Source of the DNA: Sequoia sempervirens
Lineage: Eukaryota > Streptophyta > Pinopsida > Cupressales > Cupressaceae
Direction: 5' to 3'
Assembly: GCA_007258455.2 (NCBI GenBank)
Contig: VDFB02193867.1
Coordinates: forward strand, 532,137,071 to 532,201,070
DNA: 64,000 nucleotides
Shown: positions 1-11,439 of the stretch, in pieces
Layout of the letters: each line of letters starts with the position of its first letter
How positions within the stretch are numbered: position 1 is the first letter of the stretch
Translations under genes and position numbers: made by a program
The notes under the pieces: model-generated
Told to the model about the DNA's origin: nothing
What the model saw: only the letters and a program-made list of their open reading frames with translations
Databases searched by the model: none

Positions 1-3000
1 AGCGGGTTGTATAATGCAGCAGGCTTCCAACCGGCGGTCCGTTGTCCCGAGTTGATCATGGAGTGCGCCAACTGCTACAATTCTGAGGATCGGACTATCA
101 CCTCCCCCGATGGTTTGATCATGGCTAATTTCGCTCCAGATGCAATCGGCGAGGCGTTTGGAATTCTCGCCACGGACAACATGTTGTATAAGTCCAAGGC
201 CAAGACAGATAAGATGTACGCCACAACCTTTGAGAAGTGTATGAAAAGAATAAACACCTCATGGATGCGCAAGCCAAAGCCACCTGTTGCCAGGCTACCG
301 AAACAAATAATCTCAGAGGAGCTGAAGCAAGAGTACTGCGACATCACTATGTTGCTCAGCAGGGTCAATGGTAGCCCGCAATCTTTCATATTCGAGCCAT
401 GGATGTTCTTTTACATCAGTGTAGTGCTCGAAGGGGATGAGCAAGTGAACTGGGCGAAGATGATAAGTGACAACATCGATGAGCAGTTCAGGAGCCTCAG
501 AAGGACAAAAACGTTTTATATGAGCTCATATGTCATTTACATGTTAGCTCGAATGACTAAGTATAGGGGATTGGCGTACCAGGAGCCAATTGGCTGCGGC
601 TATAATCAATTCAAGATCCACTAGTCGTGCAGACAGTTGCATCTTACTCACACTGGTGACTTTCAAAGAGTGAATGATGCCTTTACCATGTACATCATGA
701 GAACCCTTCAGCAAAGGCTACACCAGAGAATATTCGAGGAGGCTCAGATGCTCATCGAAGAATATGGGTGTTGGTTCGTCCAATTCCTGAAGTTCACCTA
801 TCTGAGACTTCCGGGGTACGATTCATATGTGTACAAACTGCCTAGGTACCCCACTAACAGAATGATCCTACTCGAGTTGTCTAGGCAACTGGTGGCCTAC
901 GACAAGATTATAAGGCGAAAGAAGAAGGGAGGTCTTCATTTTCCCATTGTGTTGGGAAATTCACTCGAGGAATGCCCAACTTTACAAGCAGCCAAAGAGG
1001 CCGAGGATGAGCTAAAATTCTACAAGCTGACTCTTCACACGAGCCGACAGAATTTTGACCCCAAGGGAATGATAGGAACGGTACAAGGAGAAGAATACAA
1101 ACACAAGGCTCACCTGGAGGACTTTTGGGCGAATGCTGGAAGTGAGGATGAAATCAGGAGAAGGATGTTTTTGAGGCTGCCTCTAAAGCTAATCAGGGAG
1201 TGTGAGGTGATTAAGGTGCCGGATCAACTCGAGGAGGATACTAGGGTCACCCATCTAGATTATGAAACGGTAAAGAACGCTCCGATGCCACCAATAGATT
1301 GGGCCAAACCAGAGATTGCAGATCTAGACACTCTGTCTATCCCAGTCATGACATTCACGAGGGCTTGGGTGGATGAGCGTGTTAACAGGTTAAGAAGAAG
1401 GTCAGTCGCCCTCACGTATGACCTCATGGGTGATAGAGGACCGCCAGTGGTAGCCAAGAGGAAGAAGCAACTCACACGAGGTCCAAATCCAAAAAGAAGG
1501 GAGCTCATTCAGCCAGAGCCGCAAGGGTCAGAGGATACAACGTCCACTCAGCTGGTATCTCATGCCTCCAGTAGGCGTGAAGTTTCATTGTTTGCTAGTC
1601 AGAGAGCTCCGAGAAATGAAGAACCAGAAGTTGGAGAAGTCAACCAGCCTATGCCAAAAGAAGTAGATACCCAGAGTGTGAATGATCTTGAAGGTGCCGA
1701 TAAGCGAGATGAAGGGGAAGAAACAGATATGGACACCCACTTCGACTTTTCCTTCAGAGAAGAAGATGCTGGGACACATGAGGGAAGTGATCAAGAGGTC
1801 GAGATAATCGAGCCTCCACCAAATACTGCTCGGGAAGAAGTTTGAAAAGTGGAAGCAACTGAGGAGCAGCCTCTGATTGTTTATGATATTCAGCGAAATT
1901 GGCTTTCACAGGCGATCAGAAGGGACCAGGATGATGACGCCAACCTAGCAATTGAAATGGAAGAACTCTTGAATAGAACGAGCAAGTCGCCAAAGCGGAA
2001 GAGGGCGAGAAAATATACAAGGATGGAAACAAATGTGGCAGGTTCCCGTAGCCTTCATATCGCCGCCCCAAGAGAAGATCACGATTTGAGTGATGCAATG
2101 CCGGAGAAGTACACAATCACCACAATTGAGTTGGGACGCCCTTCAGGAGCGCAGGTGGTGGAAGAAGCTGAAAGTTCATTTCAGGCATTAAAAGATAGGC
2201 TGGTAAAGAAAGAAGGAAAGTATAAAAGGTTGAAGAAAGAGCACAGAGCGTTGGTTGAGTATGTGCAAAATCTCGCACATCCTGTTGCTCAAGGTAATCC
2301 AGCAGCGGAGCTTCCACCAGAGGTGCCACGTGAGCCGATCAGCGGCTTGGAAGAAGTGAAGAGGGCTGTACGAGAAGGAGATAAGTGGGTGAATGGTGTC
2401 CGTGCTGAGGCAGAAAAGTTCATGGCGGATCTCGTCTCAGCATTCCAAAATGCTTCCGGTATTCTTTCACGTTTGGATAATGTTGAGCAGGCTTGGGGAG
2501 ATACCCACATCTTTCAAGACAATACTATCCCACGTCTTGCTGTTTTGATGCGTGTTCCCACGCAAACTCTGGTGAATGAAGGGGTAATTCAAGCGGGTGA
2601 TAGATATGACTTCCGTGGATGGCATTCAGCAGCGTTCACAGGGAAGAGTTTCTTTGACACTGCAGCAATAGAGTCTTCCAGGATCAGAAAGGCCATGAGG
2701 AATATTCGTGAGAGTATTCTCAACACTTTGGAGTCAGTATTCGCAAGAAGGCTCACTAATGAGGAGGTAGATGCAGAAGGACTAAGGGCAAGATTGCAGC
2801 CATTCTTTTCAAAGATGAGGACATTTTCCCAGCTGGATTTTGAAAACATCTCCACGTTTTCAACAATCATTCAGAGCACGCAAGATTCTATGGAGACTTG
2901 GGAAAAATCTTGTGAGAAGCATGAACAAATGGTCGCCATCTTGGAGTATCAGCTGAATCTCACTCCATCAATTTCTGAAGAAGAGGTAGACGCAGTGCTG

Positions 3001-3006
3001 GCGTGA
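1..3006 (+). pseudogene. Long transposon-type reading frame of unknown function, partial, two in-frame stops
   Basis: One reading frame runs from the left edge to a TGA at 3004-3006, interrupted only by TAG at 622-624 and TGA at 1843-1845. All three segments share the same frame, so this is a single protein of at least about 1000 codons. Segment 1 is globular, with a tryptophan and aromatic patch near residues 115-140. Segment 2 continues a folded region to about residue 225, then has a basic patch (RKKQLTRGPNPKRR) and an acidic tail. Segment 3 has a basic KRKRARK cluster and a predicted coiled coil (about residues 108-143). No RT, integrase, protease or zinc knuckle is visible. The frame ends about 250 bp before a TATA box and LTR-like sequence, so it is probably carried by an LTR element, like the extra ORFs of Tat/Ogre-type or non-autonomous elements. 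That assignment is inference. The true start lies outside the window. Confidence 0.6.
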
Positions 3007-3260
3007 TTCATAGCGTATGCGGTCAGAGAGAAGAGCAAAGGAATCCGGGTCATGGACGAGAATCTTCTAGAAGGTTAGTGGGCATTAATTGCTCATGGTG
3101 GTCAAAGGAGGAATCTTCTATTTTGGGAGCATTTATGACGCCACTCCTCCACCTTCTGGCAGTTTTTAGGGCAAAACTCGTCTAGGGCTGAGGTGGCTCA
3201 ATCTGAGCCCTCCATTGTAATTTGATTTGGGCAGTCGATTCAAACAGGCCAGCTATATAA
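3007..3260 (+). promoter_or_regulatory. U3-like region with TATA box (3253-3260)
   Basis: Between the stop of the unknown frame and the tandem repeat lies a short non-coding segment ending in CTATATAA, followed by GGGGGAGTCCCCC, itself a small palindrome. About 190 bp downstream is AATAAA (3443-3448). TATA box, transcribed leader and poly(A) signal in this order are the usual layout of U3-R-U5 in a plant LTR. No TG start or target duplication could be fixed, so the left LTR boundary is unknown. Confidence 0.5.
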
Positions 3261-4178
3261 GGGGGAGTCCCCCTCATTTGTACTCTAGTAGTCATAGAAT
3301 CAGAGAGTAGAGAGCTATTGTTGAAGCAGAATAGAGAGTAGAAGCTTTTAAGTTAGAATAGTTTCTCATTTGCATTGTTGAAGAAGAAGGGGAATTCTCC
3401 CTTTGAGAATTTTGTAAGAGATTGTCACAAAGGATTATTCTTAATAAAGCTTTTCATTGATGGTGGATTTCAACTTTGTTTGGAATAGTTCGTGAGGTTT
3501 CTTATTCCTTTGACTTCAATTAGGAACTTAATTTCATGCTTGTAGTTAGACATGGATGTTTATGCTTGATATAAGTGAATTTCTTTTATCCATACCACTA
3601 ACGTTCTTGCTGATGGTAAGCACGTCCTGTGTGGTCAATTGGACTTTTTATTCTTAACTTCGATCAAGGTTCATAGGTAGTTATGCATCGTTGTGATGGT
3701 AGTTGCTCTATTGAATCATGATTTGAACATCATTTTCACCCTTTGAAGATTGCACTTACTTTGTTGACGTTGTCCCACAGGAGGCTAAACAATGTTTGTC
3801 GAAATTCATTTATGTTGAGCGTAACACCCATTTGCATTTAGATTAGCATTTAGATTTTAGAAATCTCTGCAACCATTCAATTCCGCATAATCTTGGTTAG
3901 TTTTAGGAAACTTGCATGCTAAAGCCAAATCATTCGCGCAAAATCCCCTTCAAAAGCACAAATTGGTCGTTACTACACTCATTTTGAACTACGTAAGTCC
4001 CCTCGTGAGTACACAGCATATACACATCAACCAAACTGAGCCTATTCGCATTTAAAGAACCTTGGAGTTGAAGGCGTGATCTCACTCACAATCTTAGCAC
4101 GCCGAATACTTTGTTCAAGAGAGAATAGGGTATCCATTTGGAAACTTTGTTCTACCTGGTTGGTGAGGTCACAAAAAT
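3261..4178 (+). repeat. R-U5-like tandem repeat, copy 1
   Basis: First copy of a tandem duplication with a period of about 920 bp. It begins at GGGGGAGTCCCCC directly after the TATA box, contains AATAAA at 3443-3448, and ends in GTCACAAAAAT. Compared by eye with copy 2 it differs at roughly 16 positions and one 3-base indel (GAACTACG versus GAACAACTACG). The small divergence points to a fairly recent duplication. No coding sequence is seen. Confidence 0.85.
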
Positions 4179-4180
4179 GA

Positions 4181-5101
4181 GGGGGAGTCCCCCTCATTTG
4201 TACTCTAGTAGTCATAGAATCAGAGAGTAGAGAGCTATTGTTGAAGCAGAATAGAGAGTAGAAGCTTTTAAGTTAGAATAGTTTCTCATTTGCATTGTTG
4301 AAGAAGAAGGGGAATTCTCCCTTTGAGAATTTTGTAAGAGATTGTCACAAAGGATTATTCTTAATAAAGCTTTTCATTGATGGTGGATTTCAACTTTGTT
4401 TGGAATAGTTCATGAGGTTTCTTATTCATTTGACTTCAATTAGGAACTTAATTTCATGCTTGTAGTTAGACATGGATGTTTATGCTTGATATAAGTGAAT
4501 TTCTTTTATCCATACCACTAACGTTCTTGCTGATGGTAGGCACGTCCTGTGTGGTCAACTGGACTTTTTATTCTTAACTTCGATCAAGGTTCATAGGTAG
4601 TTATGCATTGTTGTGATGGTAGTTGCTCTATTGAATCATGATTTGAACATCATTTTCACCCTTTGAAGATTGCACTTACTTTGTTGACCCTGTCCCACAG
4701 GAGGCTAAACAATGTTTGTCGAAATTCATTTATGTTGAGCGTAACACCCATTTGCATTTAGATTAGCATTTATATTTTAGAAATCTCTGTAACCATTCAA
4801 TTCCGCATAATCTTGGTTAGTTTTAGGAAACTTGCACGCTAAAGCCAAATCATTCGCACAAAATCCCCTTCAAAAGCACAAATTGGTCGTTACTACAGTC
4901 ATTTTGAACAACTACGTAAGTCCCCTCGTGAGTACACAGCATATACACATCAACCAAACTGAGCCTATTCACATTTAAAGAACCTTGGAGTTGAAGGCGT
5001 GATCTCACTCGCAATCTTAGCACGCCGAGTACTTTGTTCAAGAGAGAATAGGGTATCCATTTGGAAACTTTGTTCTACCTAGTTGGTGAGGTCACAAAAA
5101 T
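4181..5101 (+). repeat. R-U5-like tandem repeat, copy 2
   Basis: Second copy of the duplication, starting at the same GGGGGAGTCCCCC motif but without the U3 and TATA box that precede copy 1. AATAAA recurs at 4363-4368. The copy ends at GTCACAAAAAT, where LINE sequence begins. The lack of U3 means this is not simply two complete LTRs side by side. Confidence 0.85.
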
Positions 5102-5116
5102 CACATCAACAGAACA

Positions 5117-5350
5117 ATGGAGGTTTTGGATGAGGGTGAAGGGATGGCTCCTCAAATTGTTGGGAAGGAAAAATTAGGCATCTAACAAATAGATCCTTCA
5201 TGGTTCTCACTAGATTGTGGAGAAACCAAAAGGAGGGGTAGAATCCCTAATGTGGAAAAGTTAAAATTAGATAGTGAGGCTAGTGGACAAAGAAAGCTTA
5301 TGGAGCTGTTGAAAGTAGGGAAGGGGGAGCCCCTTCCTAAAGAGAAATGA
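5117..5350 (+). pseudogene. LINE ORF1, C-terminal tail
   Basis: A short frame rich in charged residues runs from about 5117 to TGA at 5348-5350, with one internal TAA at 5183-5185. It lies immediately before ORF2, and its stop overlaps the ORF2 start in the sequence ATGA (5347-5350). Position identifies it as the end of ORF1, the nucleic-acid-binding protein of L1 LINEs. The CCHC knuckle expected in plant ORF1 is not present in this remnant. Function is inferred from position only. Confidence 0.55.
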
Positions 5351-6190
5351 AAATTATAACTTGGAATGTTAGGGGCTTAAATGCCCCTAACATGAAATAT
5401 CTGATTAGGCATTAGTTGGAGATGTCTCAGGCAGAATTGTGCCTCCTTCAGGAAACTAAGCTTGATCAAGGTAAAGTGGATAGGCTCGAGAAAATGTTGA
5501 GATCTTGGAAGTTATTGTCAGTCTTTGTTGAGGGGCAAGCAGGTGGCCTTATTACCCTTTAGAGGCCTCAAAGAATGTCAATTGAAAAATTTGCTTTAGG
5601 TAATAGATGGCTGGCACGTAAGGTATGTAGTTTTTCCTTAGATTTGTGTTTTTTGATCATAAATGTCTATGGCCTAAATTCATCCATTCAAAAGAAGGAA
5701 GTTTGGAGGGATTTGGATCTAGTGTGTAGTAATTTTTCCTTTGATTATAGCATAATTGGTGCGAACTTCAATGCCATATTACATCATGAGGACAAATGGA
5801 GTGGTTTTAGAAGAAAACTTCAATCCCAGTTAGACTTCGGACAATTTGTTGAGAGGAATTTGTTGTTTGATATTTCGATTGCTAATGGCCAATTCACATG
5901 GTCGAACAAGTGTCGAGGGTTTTGTTGTATTATGGAAAAATTGGATAGATTCTTTTTTAAAGGTGGCCTGAGTGTGTTTCCCTTTTCCTTGGATAGTAGG
6001 ATTCTCCCTTATTCTAGGTCAGATCACTTTCCTATTTTTCTTGAGATCCTTGGAGAGAAAAAGCCATCTAGATGCCCTTTCAAATTTGAGTGCATGTGGT
6101 TTAAAGAACCACAAATTCTTGGATCTTATAAGTCAATGGTGGGCCGAATCAATGGAAGATGGGTAAAAAACGTTCATGTTGGTATCTAGG
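5347..6190 (+). pseudogene. LINE ORF2, endonuclease domain
   Basis: ATG at 5347 opens with MKIITWNVRGLN, the signature start of AP-type LINE endonucleases. LQETKL follows, then a GANFNAI segment (usually GDFNA), and the domain closes with the conserved SDHFPI. The endonuclease nicks target DNA to prime reverse transcription. Premature stops occur early in the domain: one after LIRH and one after LITL. The frame shifts near 6180, where the following helical region continues in another frame (6176-6481). The catalytic SDH is retained, but the protein cannot be made intact. Confidence 0.85.
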
Positions 6191-7850
6191 TTAAGATTGG
6201 TCAAGAATCATCTTAAGCTTTGGAATTGGAATTGCTTCAAAAATATTTTCAAGGAGAAAAAGAGAATTGAGGAGGAGCTCAAAACTTTGAATGAGGAAGT
6301 TTGTTTGGTGGACATGGATGGAAATTTGTTTCTACAAGAAAATGAGCTATTAAAAAATATGGAGGATTTTCTTTCAAAAGAAGAGATCTTTTGGTGGAAA
6401 AAATCATGTGAAGTTTGGTTAAGTGCTGGTAACAGTAACATATTTTTTTTCATAATTCTTCCAAAGTTAGAAGAGAGGTGAATAGGATATCCCACATTAA
6501 AATGATAGATGATAGTTCCTTGGACAATTCAGAGGACATTTCTGTAGCTACTGTTGACTTCTTCACCAATTTTCTTAATGATTGGGGTGGTTCTAGTTTA
6601 CAAAATCAATAGAATATATTGAATTGTATTCCCAAACTAGTGATGGAATATCAGAATTTGATGTTGACTAATGCATTATTTGAGGAAAAAATAAAGGAAG
6701 CTTTGTTTCAATTGCATCCCAAAAAGGCTCCGGGGTTGGACGGGTTCTCGACTGCTTTCTTTCAACATTGTTGGGGAATCATTGGTAAAGATTTGGCTGA
6801 GGCAATTGAAGACTCAAAATCATCGAGAAAGGTGTTGAAAGAGGTCAACAACACCTTTATAGAATTAACCCCAAAGAAAGATAAACTAAAAAATTTAGAG
6901 GAATTCTGCCCTATTGCGCTTTGCAATACAATATACAAGGTGTTGGCCAAGGTTGTGGCTAACTAGTTGAAGAAGATTCTTTCCTGCATCATCTCAGAGG
7001 AACAAACTAGATTTTTCCTTGGAAGATTGATCTTGGATGGGGTGATCATCGTTCAAGAGGCTGTTCATTCGATCTAAAAAATAAGGAAACAATCAATGCT
7101 CTTGAAATTGGATATTAAGAAATCTTATGATAAGGTAAACAAGCATTTTCTATGCAAAGTATTGGAGGCCTTTGGCTTTAACAAAGGTTGGATTGATTGG
7201 ATCTTCAACTAGATTGTATTCCCAAGATATTTAGTTCTAGTTAATGGATCTTTGGAATGCTTCTTTGAGGCTTCAATGGGACTCAAACAAGGGGACCCTT
7301 TGTCTCCCTTTCTCTTTATCATTATGACCGAGGCCTTTGGTAGGTCTATTGCAAATGTTGCCTGATGTGGAAGGCTTGAGGGGATACAATCACAAGGGGA
7401 ATGAACACAATTACCCATCAATAGTTCGTCAATGACACAATGTTATTTGGCACTACAGAGGTTCGGGAAGCACGACTATTCAAAATGATATTGGAGAACT
7501 ACTTGTGCGCATCTAGGAAAGAGGTAAGTACTAAGAAGTCTAAGATCTTCTTTTTCTTTACCAATCCTATAGTTGAAAAGAAAATCTTGAAAATATTTTA
7601 GTTTAGGAAAGGTGTGTTGCCTTGTAAATACCTGGGTCTTCACTTAGTGTATAGGACTCAACCTGGAAAACTTTGGGATCCGTTGGTGACAAAAAATGAG
7701 AATAGAAAGTCCTCTTGGAAAGGAAAGTGGTTGTCTTGGGTGGGAAGATTGACTATGATCAAGGTTGTTATTGTGACAATCCCCATCTATATGATTTGTT
7801 GTTTGCCTCTTTCAGTTGGGACAAACTATAAAATCATTCAATGGATGTGA
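6176..7850 (+). pseudogene. LINE ORF2, linker and reverse transcriptase
   Basis: A lysine- and glutamate-rich linker (6176-6481) leads to the reverse transcriptase. Recognisable RT blocks are HPKKAPGLDGF (about 6713), a degraded RPIAL block (CPIALCN) near 6910, LKLDIKKSYDKV (about 7104), GLKQGDPLSPFLF near 7280, and the region after the active site with LPCKYLGLHL (about 7618). The usual FADD box appears as a degraded FVNDTM near 7428. Several stops interrupt it, including TAG after VVAN at 6964-6966, and the frame changes more than once. Non-functional. Confidence 0.85.
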
Positions 7851-8388
7851 AATTTCTTTTGGAAAGGAAATTCAAATAAGAGGAAGTTATCTTCACTAAA
7901 GTGGGATAAGGTCTGTAAATCAAAAGAAGCGAATGAGGTCTGACTGAAAAGGATAGCTTTGCATAATAAGGCTCTAGGGGGCCAAATTATCTTGGTGTAT
8001 GTATGCAAATTAGGACCTTAAATAGGTCAAGATACTAAAGAGGAAGTACTTGGATGAAGAAGACACTAGTATTTTCACCTCTAGTTTGCTCCCCAAGAGT
8101 TCCAGAGTCTAGAATTTCATATCCAAATGTAGAGACCTTGTGGCAGACTATCTCATATGGGACATTCATGATGGTAGTAGGACTCTTTTTCTGGGAAAGC
8201 TCATGCAGTTTCAAAAGTTGGTAGATCGTGGTAATTTGGGGTTGACTATGGCTACTACAAAATAGGCTTGGGGCATTCATGTCAGAGATTATATATGTGT
8301 TTCAATGGTAAATGGTGTTTCAGAGTTCCATTGGAAGGACGTCAGAAGGATAAATTTGGATAATGCAGTGGCCTCAGCCATTGAATAA

Positions 8389-9480
8389 GTGTTAAGAAAT
8401 CAATTACTAAACATACAGGAAGGTAAATATTGCCTAAGATGGTGTGGCTCAGTCACCTGTGAATATAATGCTCGCGATGGGTACAAACTTTTGATAAAAC
8501 AACATGAAGAAGCTCCTATTGTTTCGTACAATCTTTGTTGGCATAGGAATTTTCTTCCTAAGCCAAGGATATTTGTTTGGGCTATTATTTAGGAAAAAAT
8601 TCTTACGATGGATAGATTCAGGAAAATGGGCTATTATGGCCCATCCAGATGCCCCCTTTGTAAACAAGAGGAAGAAACTGGCGATCATCTCTTTTTAAAT
8701 TGTCCTTTCAATTTGAGATGTTGGCATTGGTTCTCTACTTTCCCTGGAGATATTCTGAGCTTGTGTAGAAGTTGGCCCATCCTCTACAAGAATGCTCTAT
8801 TTTTTAGTCTCTAGCACACATGTCCTTGTTTTCTCATTTTAGAAATATGGAAGGAAAGAAATCGATGTATTCCAAAATTCCAAAAAAAATTTCCCTCTTT
8901 CATCAACAAGGTGGAGGCATGCATAGTGCAAATGATCAATTCAAGGGTTATAGTGTTGGGTATTCGGAAGGCCAGCTTTACATGTTGGGATGTCATAATG
9001 AAGAAAAATTGGAATGGCCTAAAGGTGCCTTCTTTTGTGGGTGATGGTGGTCCAAAAGCTCAAAAAGCTAGAGAAAATGTGAAATGGTAGCCTCCCGATA
9101 TTTGTTGGTTTCAGGTCAATTTTGATGGTGCATCTTGAGGAAATCCTAGATGTTCAGGTGTTGGATGTATATTAAATGTATATTAACGAATTGGGAAGGT
9201 AGATTCATTGGGAAATTGGCAAAACCACTACCTATTGGAACTAATAACATGGTAGAAATGACTGCTGCTTCTCTAGGAATTAAGCTATGTGCAGAGCTAA
9301 AAATACCTAAGATTGTGATTGAAGGTGACTTAGCTATCATTATCAATACTCTTTGGGTCAAGGGTTAGTGGAAAATTGGAAACTTGGCGGGGTCCTTGAG
9401 ACCACAATGGAACTATTGAAGGGCTTCAAAAATTACACTATCAACCACATTTATTGGAAAGGGAATTAAGAGGCATATAC
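8389..9480 (+). pseudogene. LINE ORF2, zf-RVT-like region and RNase H
   Basis: At about 8505-8740 the translation has CWHRNFLPKPRIFVW, then CPLCKQEEETGDHLFLNCP, matching the zf-RVT region (C-x2-C, H, C) found after the RT in plant LINEs. From about 9115 a degraded RNase H follows: VNFDGAS with a stop straight after it, GVGCIL, then NNMVEMTAASLG and IVIEGD, which correspond to the conserved E and D motifs. RNase H at this place is characteristic of a subset of plant L1 elements. Frames change between blocks and stops are common. Confidence 0.8.
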
Positions 9481-10833
9481 TCTCTCCAATTTGGGTGTTG
9501 ATGGGATATCTTTGAAAGTGGTTTCCAATCCCTTTGCAATGGTTTGAAATGTCATTTATGAGTGGTGGGGTGGGTCCCTCTCCACATCGTAGTTGTGGAG
9601 AGGAAGTCTAGATGACTTAGTCATCCTATATGGCATATAGCTAGGTCAAGCATTTTTGCATTGTTGGATTTAACATGGCTTGGTTGTGTGGTTGGGGGTT
9701 TAACTTTTAGTTGGAAATCAAATTGGCATTATGATTCTTTATGTCTACATCTCATCAACCAAACAATATCCATGCATGAAGTTTTGTGATTTTGGCAAGG
9801 TGCTCTCTCTCAGCCATTGTGGGACTGTTGTAATAATGACAAGTTGATCTCTTCAAAGTTTGAGGATACAGTGTGTATTGGATTTCTGAAAGCCACCGTG
9901 GGCACATTAAGGTCTTATGAAATTAAATAGTTAGTTCTAGCATTCCTCTTTCCTATGGAAATGTTTATCATTCACATTTCTGCTAGTGGTTTGATTTGTA
10001 GAGGTATGGATACTTTGGTGCAACTCTAGAGTAACAAATGGAAAATGGCCTTCAGAGGCCTTGTGACAATGTTGAAGCTGAGATGTATTGTCCGTCATCT
10101 GAAATTCCTCACATTTGCAACAATAAAGTTTATCGTTGGAAAGGGATTTATGGAGAGCAGTGAGGTCTATCATTTGGACACACACATTTCTTCCTATGTC
10201 TTGGATGGGCTTCTAGATGTGGACGGGCTAACGAATGAAATCAAAGTTATATTATAGTGCCTATTTAAGAAGGAATTGCTTGTGGGTTTGGATAAGACTT
10301 TGGTTGTGGCTTCTCCTAGTGTTGGCATCCCTCGTCCGTGATATCTTCATCTGATTAAAGTTTATGGGGAAACAGTCAAATTTTACCCCTTCCTCTTGGA
10401 CTTGGAAGGGCCGGACCTGATTGCACATGAAGGCTTGCTTTCATCGGGGAAGACTACCTCAGGCATAAATTCAACCTCATGGTGGTGCATTCGGCTTCTT
10501 GGCGCTTTGATTTTAGGGTTTTTTCCTAGAAATATCTATGGGGAAATTGTTAATGTGGGTTGGGGTATGTCTGTTTATGTTTTTTCTCTTCTAGTTTGAA
10601 TCATAATGTAGTAGATGTATAGTGTGGGAAGTTTTTCCTTGGGTCACAAATTTTTCCTCGACCCTGCGTGGTTGAGATGGTTTTTGTATAGGGGGTTGTG
10701 TACTGTGCTAACTATGTGGAGACTTTGGTTCACATCATATGCCTTAATGGTATATACTGGTGACTATAATACTCTTTTCCAATAGTTTAATATAAATATC
10801 ATTTTATCGATCAAAAGAAAAATTATACATATA
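9481..10833 (+). other. LINE 3' region, no recognisable domain
   Basis: About 1.35 kb separates the RNase H remnant from the AT-rich LINE tail. It contains only short open stretches such as 10045-10257 and 10396-10599, whose translations I do not recognise. This is longer than a usual L1 3' UTR and may contain a further insertion or a diverged extra coding region. The last part (about 10780-10833) reads as a normal LINE terminus. Confidence 0.4.
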
Positions 10834-10920
10834 TATGCATGTATATATCAATATTAGAATCTCATCTATAATATATATACCTATATACATGTGTATATAT
10901 ATTTTTCTCATATATATAAT
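10834..10920. repeat. AT-rich low-complexity sequence (TATA-type)
   Basis: A run of imperfect (TA)n and ATATATGCATGTATATAT motifs directly follows the LINE tail. It may be simple-sequence DNA grown from the LINE tail or part of the neighbouring gypsy LTR. Confidence 0.7.
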
Positions 10921-11421
10921 TAACAATATTACAAAATCAATATGACTTACTTATCTTGTTAAAAAATCAAGATTGGCTTATTGATTAATATCAAAAAAAT
11001 GAACAATAAACAGTTTTATTTTTATTTTTTGAAAAGGAAACCAAGACTCAAATTGACTAGTTTAGACTCAACCTATCAACTCATTTTGATATAATTCAAA
11101 ATAAACTAACACTCAATTTTACTCGATGATAGATTTAGGGTAAACCTACATGAGTGTGTGAGAGAACTCAAATTGAATAACCTTGTTTTTTAAGTCTTTC
11201 ATTTCAGTTAAAAATCATTCAAGTAGTTAACTATTATAATTTATGAAATAATCATAATATTTATTAAATATCATATAATAATCACAACTAAAACACATTT
11301 CATTGCATATAAAATTTCATCATATTAATTTTAACTAACGTAATGTCATCATCAAGTATCAAAATGCATTCTTAACATCATAGTTAAAAGTACCTTAGTA
11401 AAACAAATATAGGGTGTAACA
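10834..11421 (-). repeat. Gypsy 3' LTR fragment with polypurine tract
   Basis: On the minus strand, ATGGGGGGAGATA (plus positions about 11421-11433) is a good polypurine tract and is followed at once by TGTTACACCC, a typical LTR start. The LTR runs to lower coordinates as AT-rich sequence. Its far end is not defined because no second LTR is available to compare and LINE sequence begins near 10833. Confidence 0.6.
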
Positions 11422-11439
11422 TATCTCCCCCCATGAGGA

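Larger units (their letters stand above)
5102..10833 (+). mobile_element. Decayed L1-type LINE, 5'-truncated
   Basis: The element reads on the + strand: tail of ORF1, then ORF2 with AP-endonuclease, reverse transcriptase, a zf-RVT-like cysteine/histidine region, and RNase H, the standard order of plant L1 LINEs. It ends in an AT-rich tail (ATTTTATCGATCAAAAGAAAAA), typical of plant LINE 3' ends. Most of ORF1 is missing, consistent with 5' truncation during target-primed reverse transcription. There are many stops and several frameshifts. No target-site duplication could be recognised, so both outer limits are approximate. Confidence 0.85.

Noticed and set aside
7..1851. Starts at TTG (7, 637) and GTG (1849) as three separate genes
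   Set aside because: All three segments are in one frame separated by single stops; these are decay breaks in one long frame, not bacterial-type starts.
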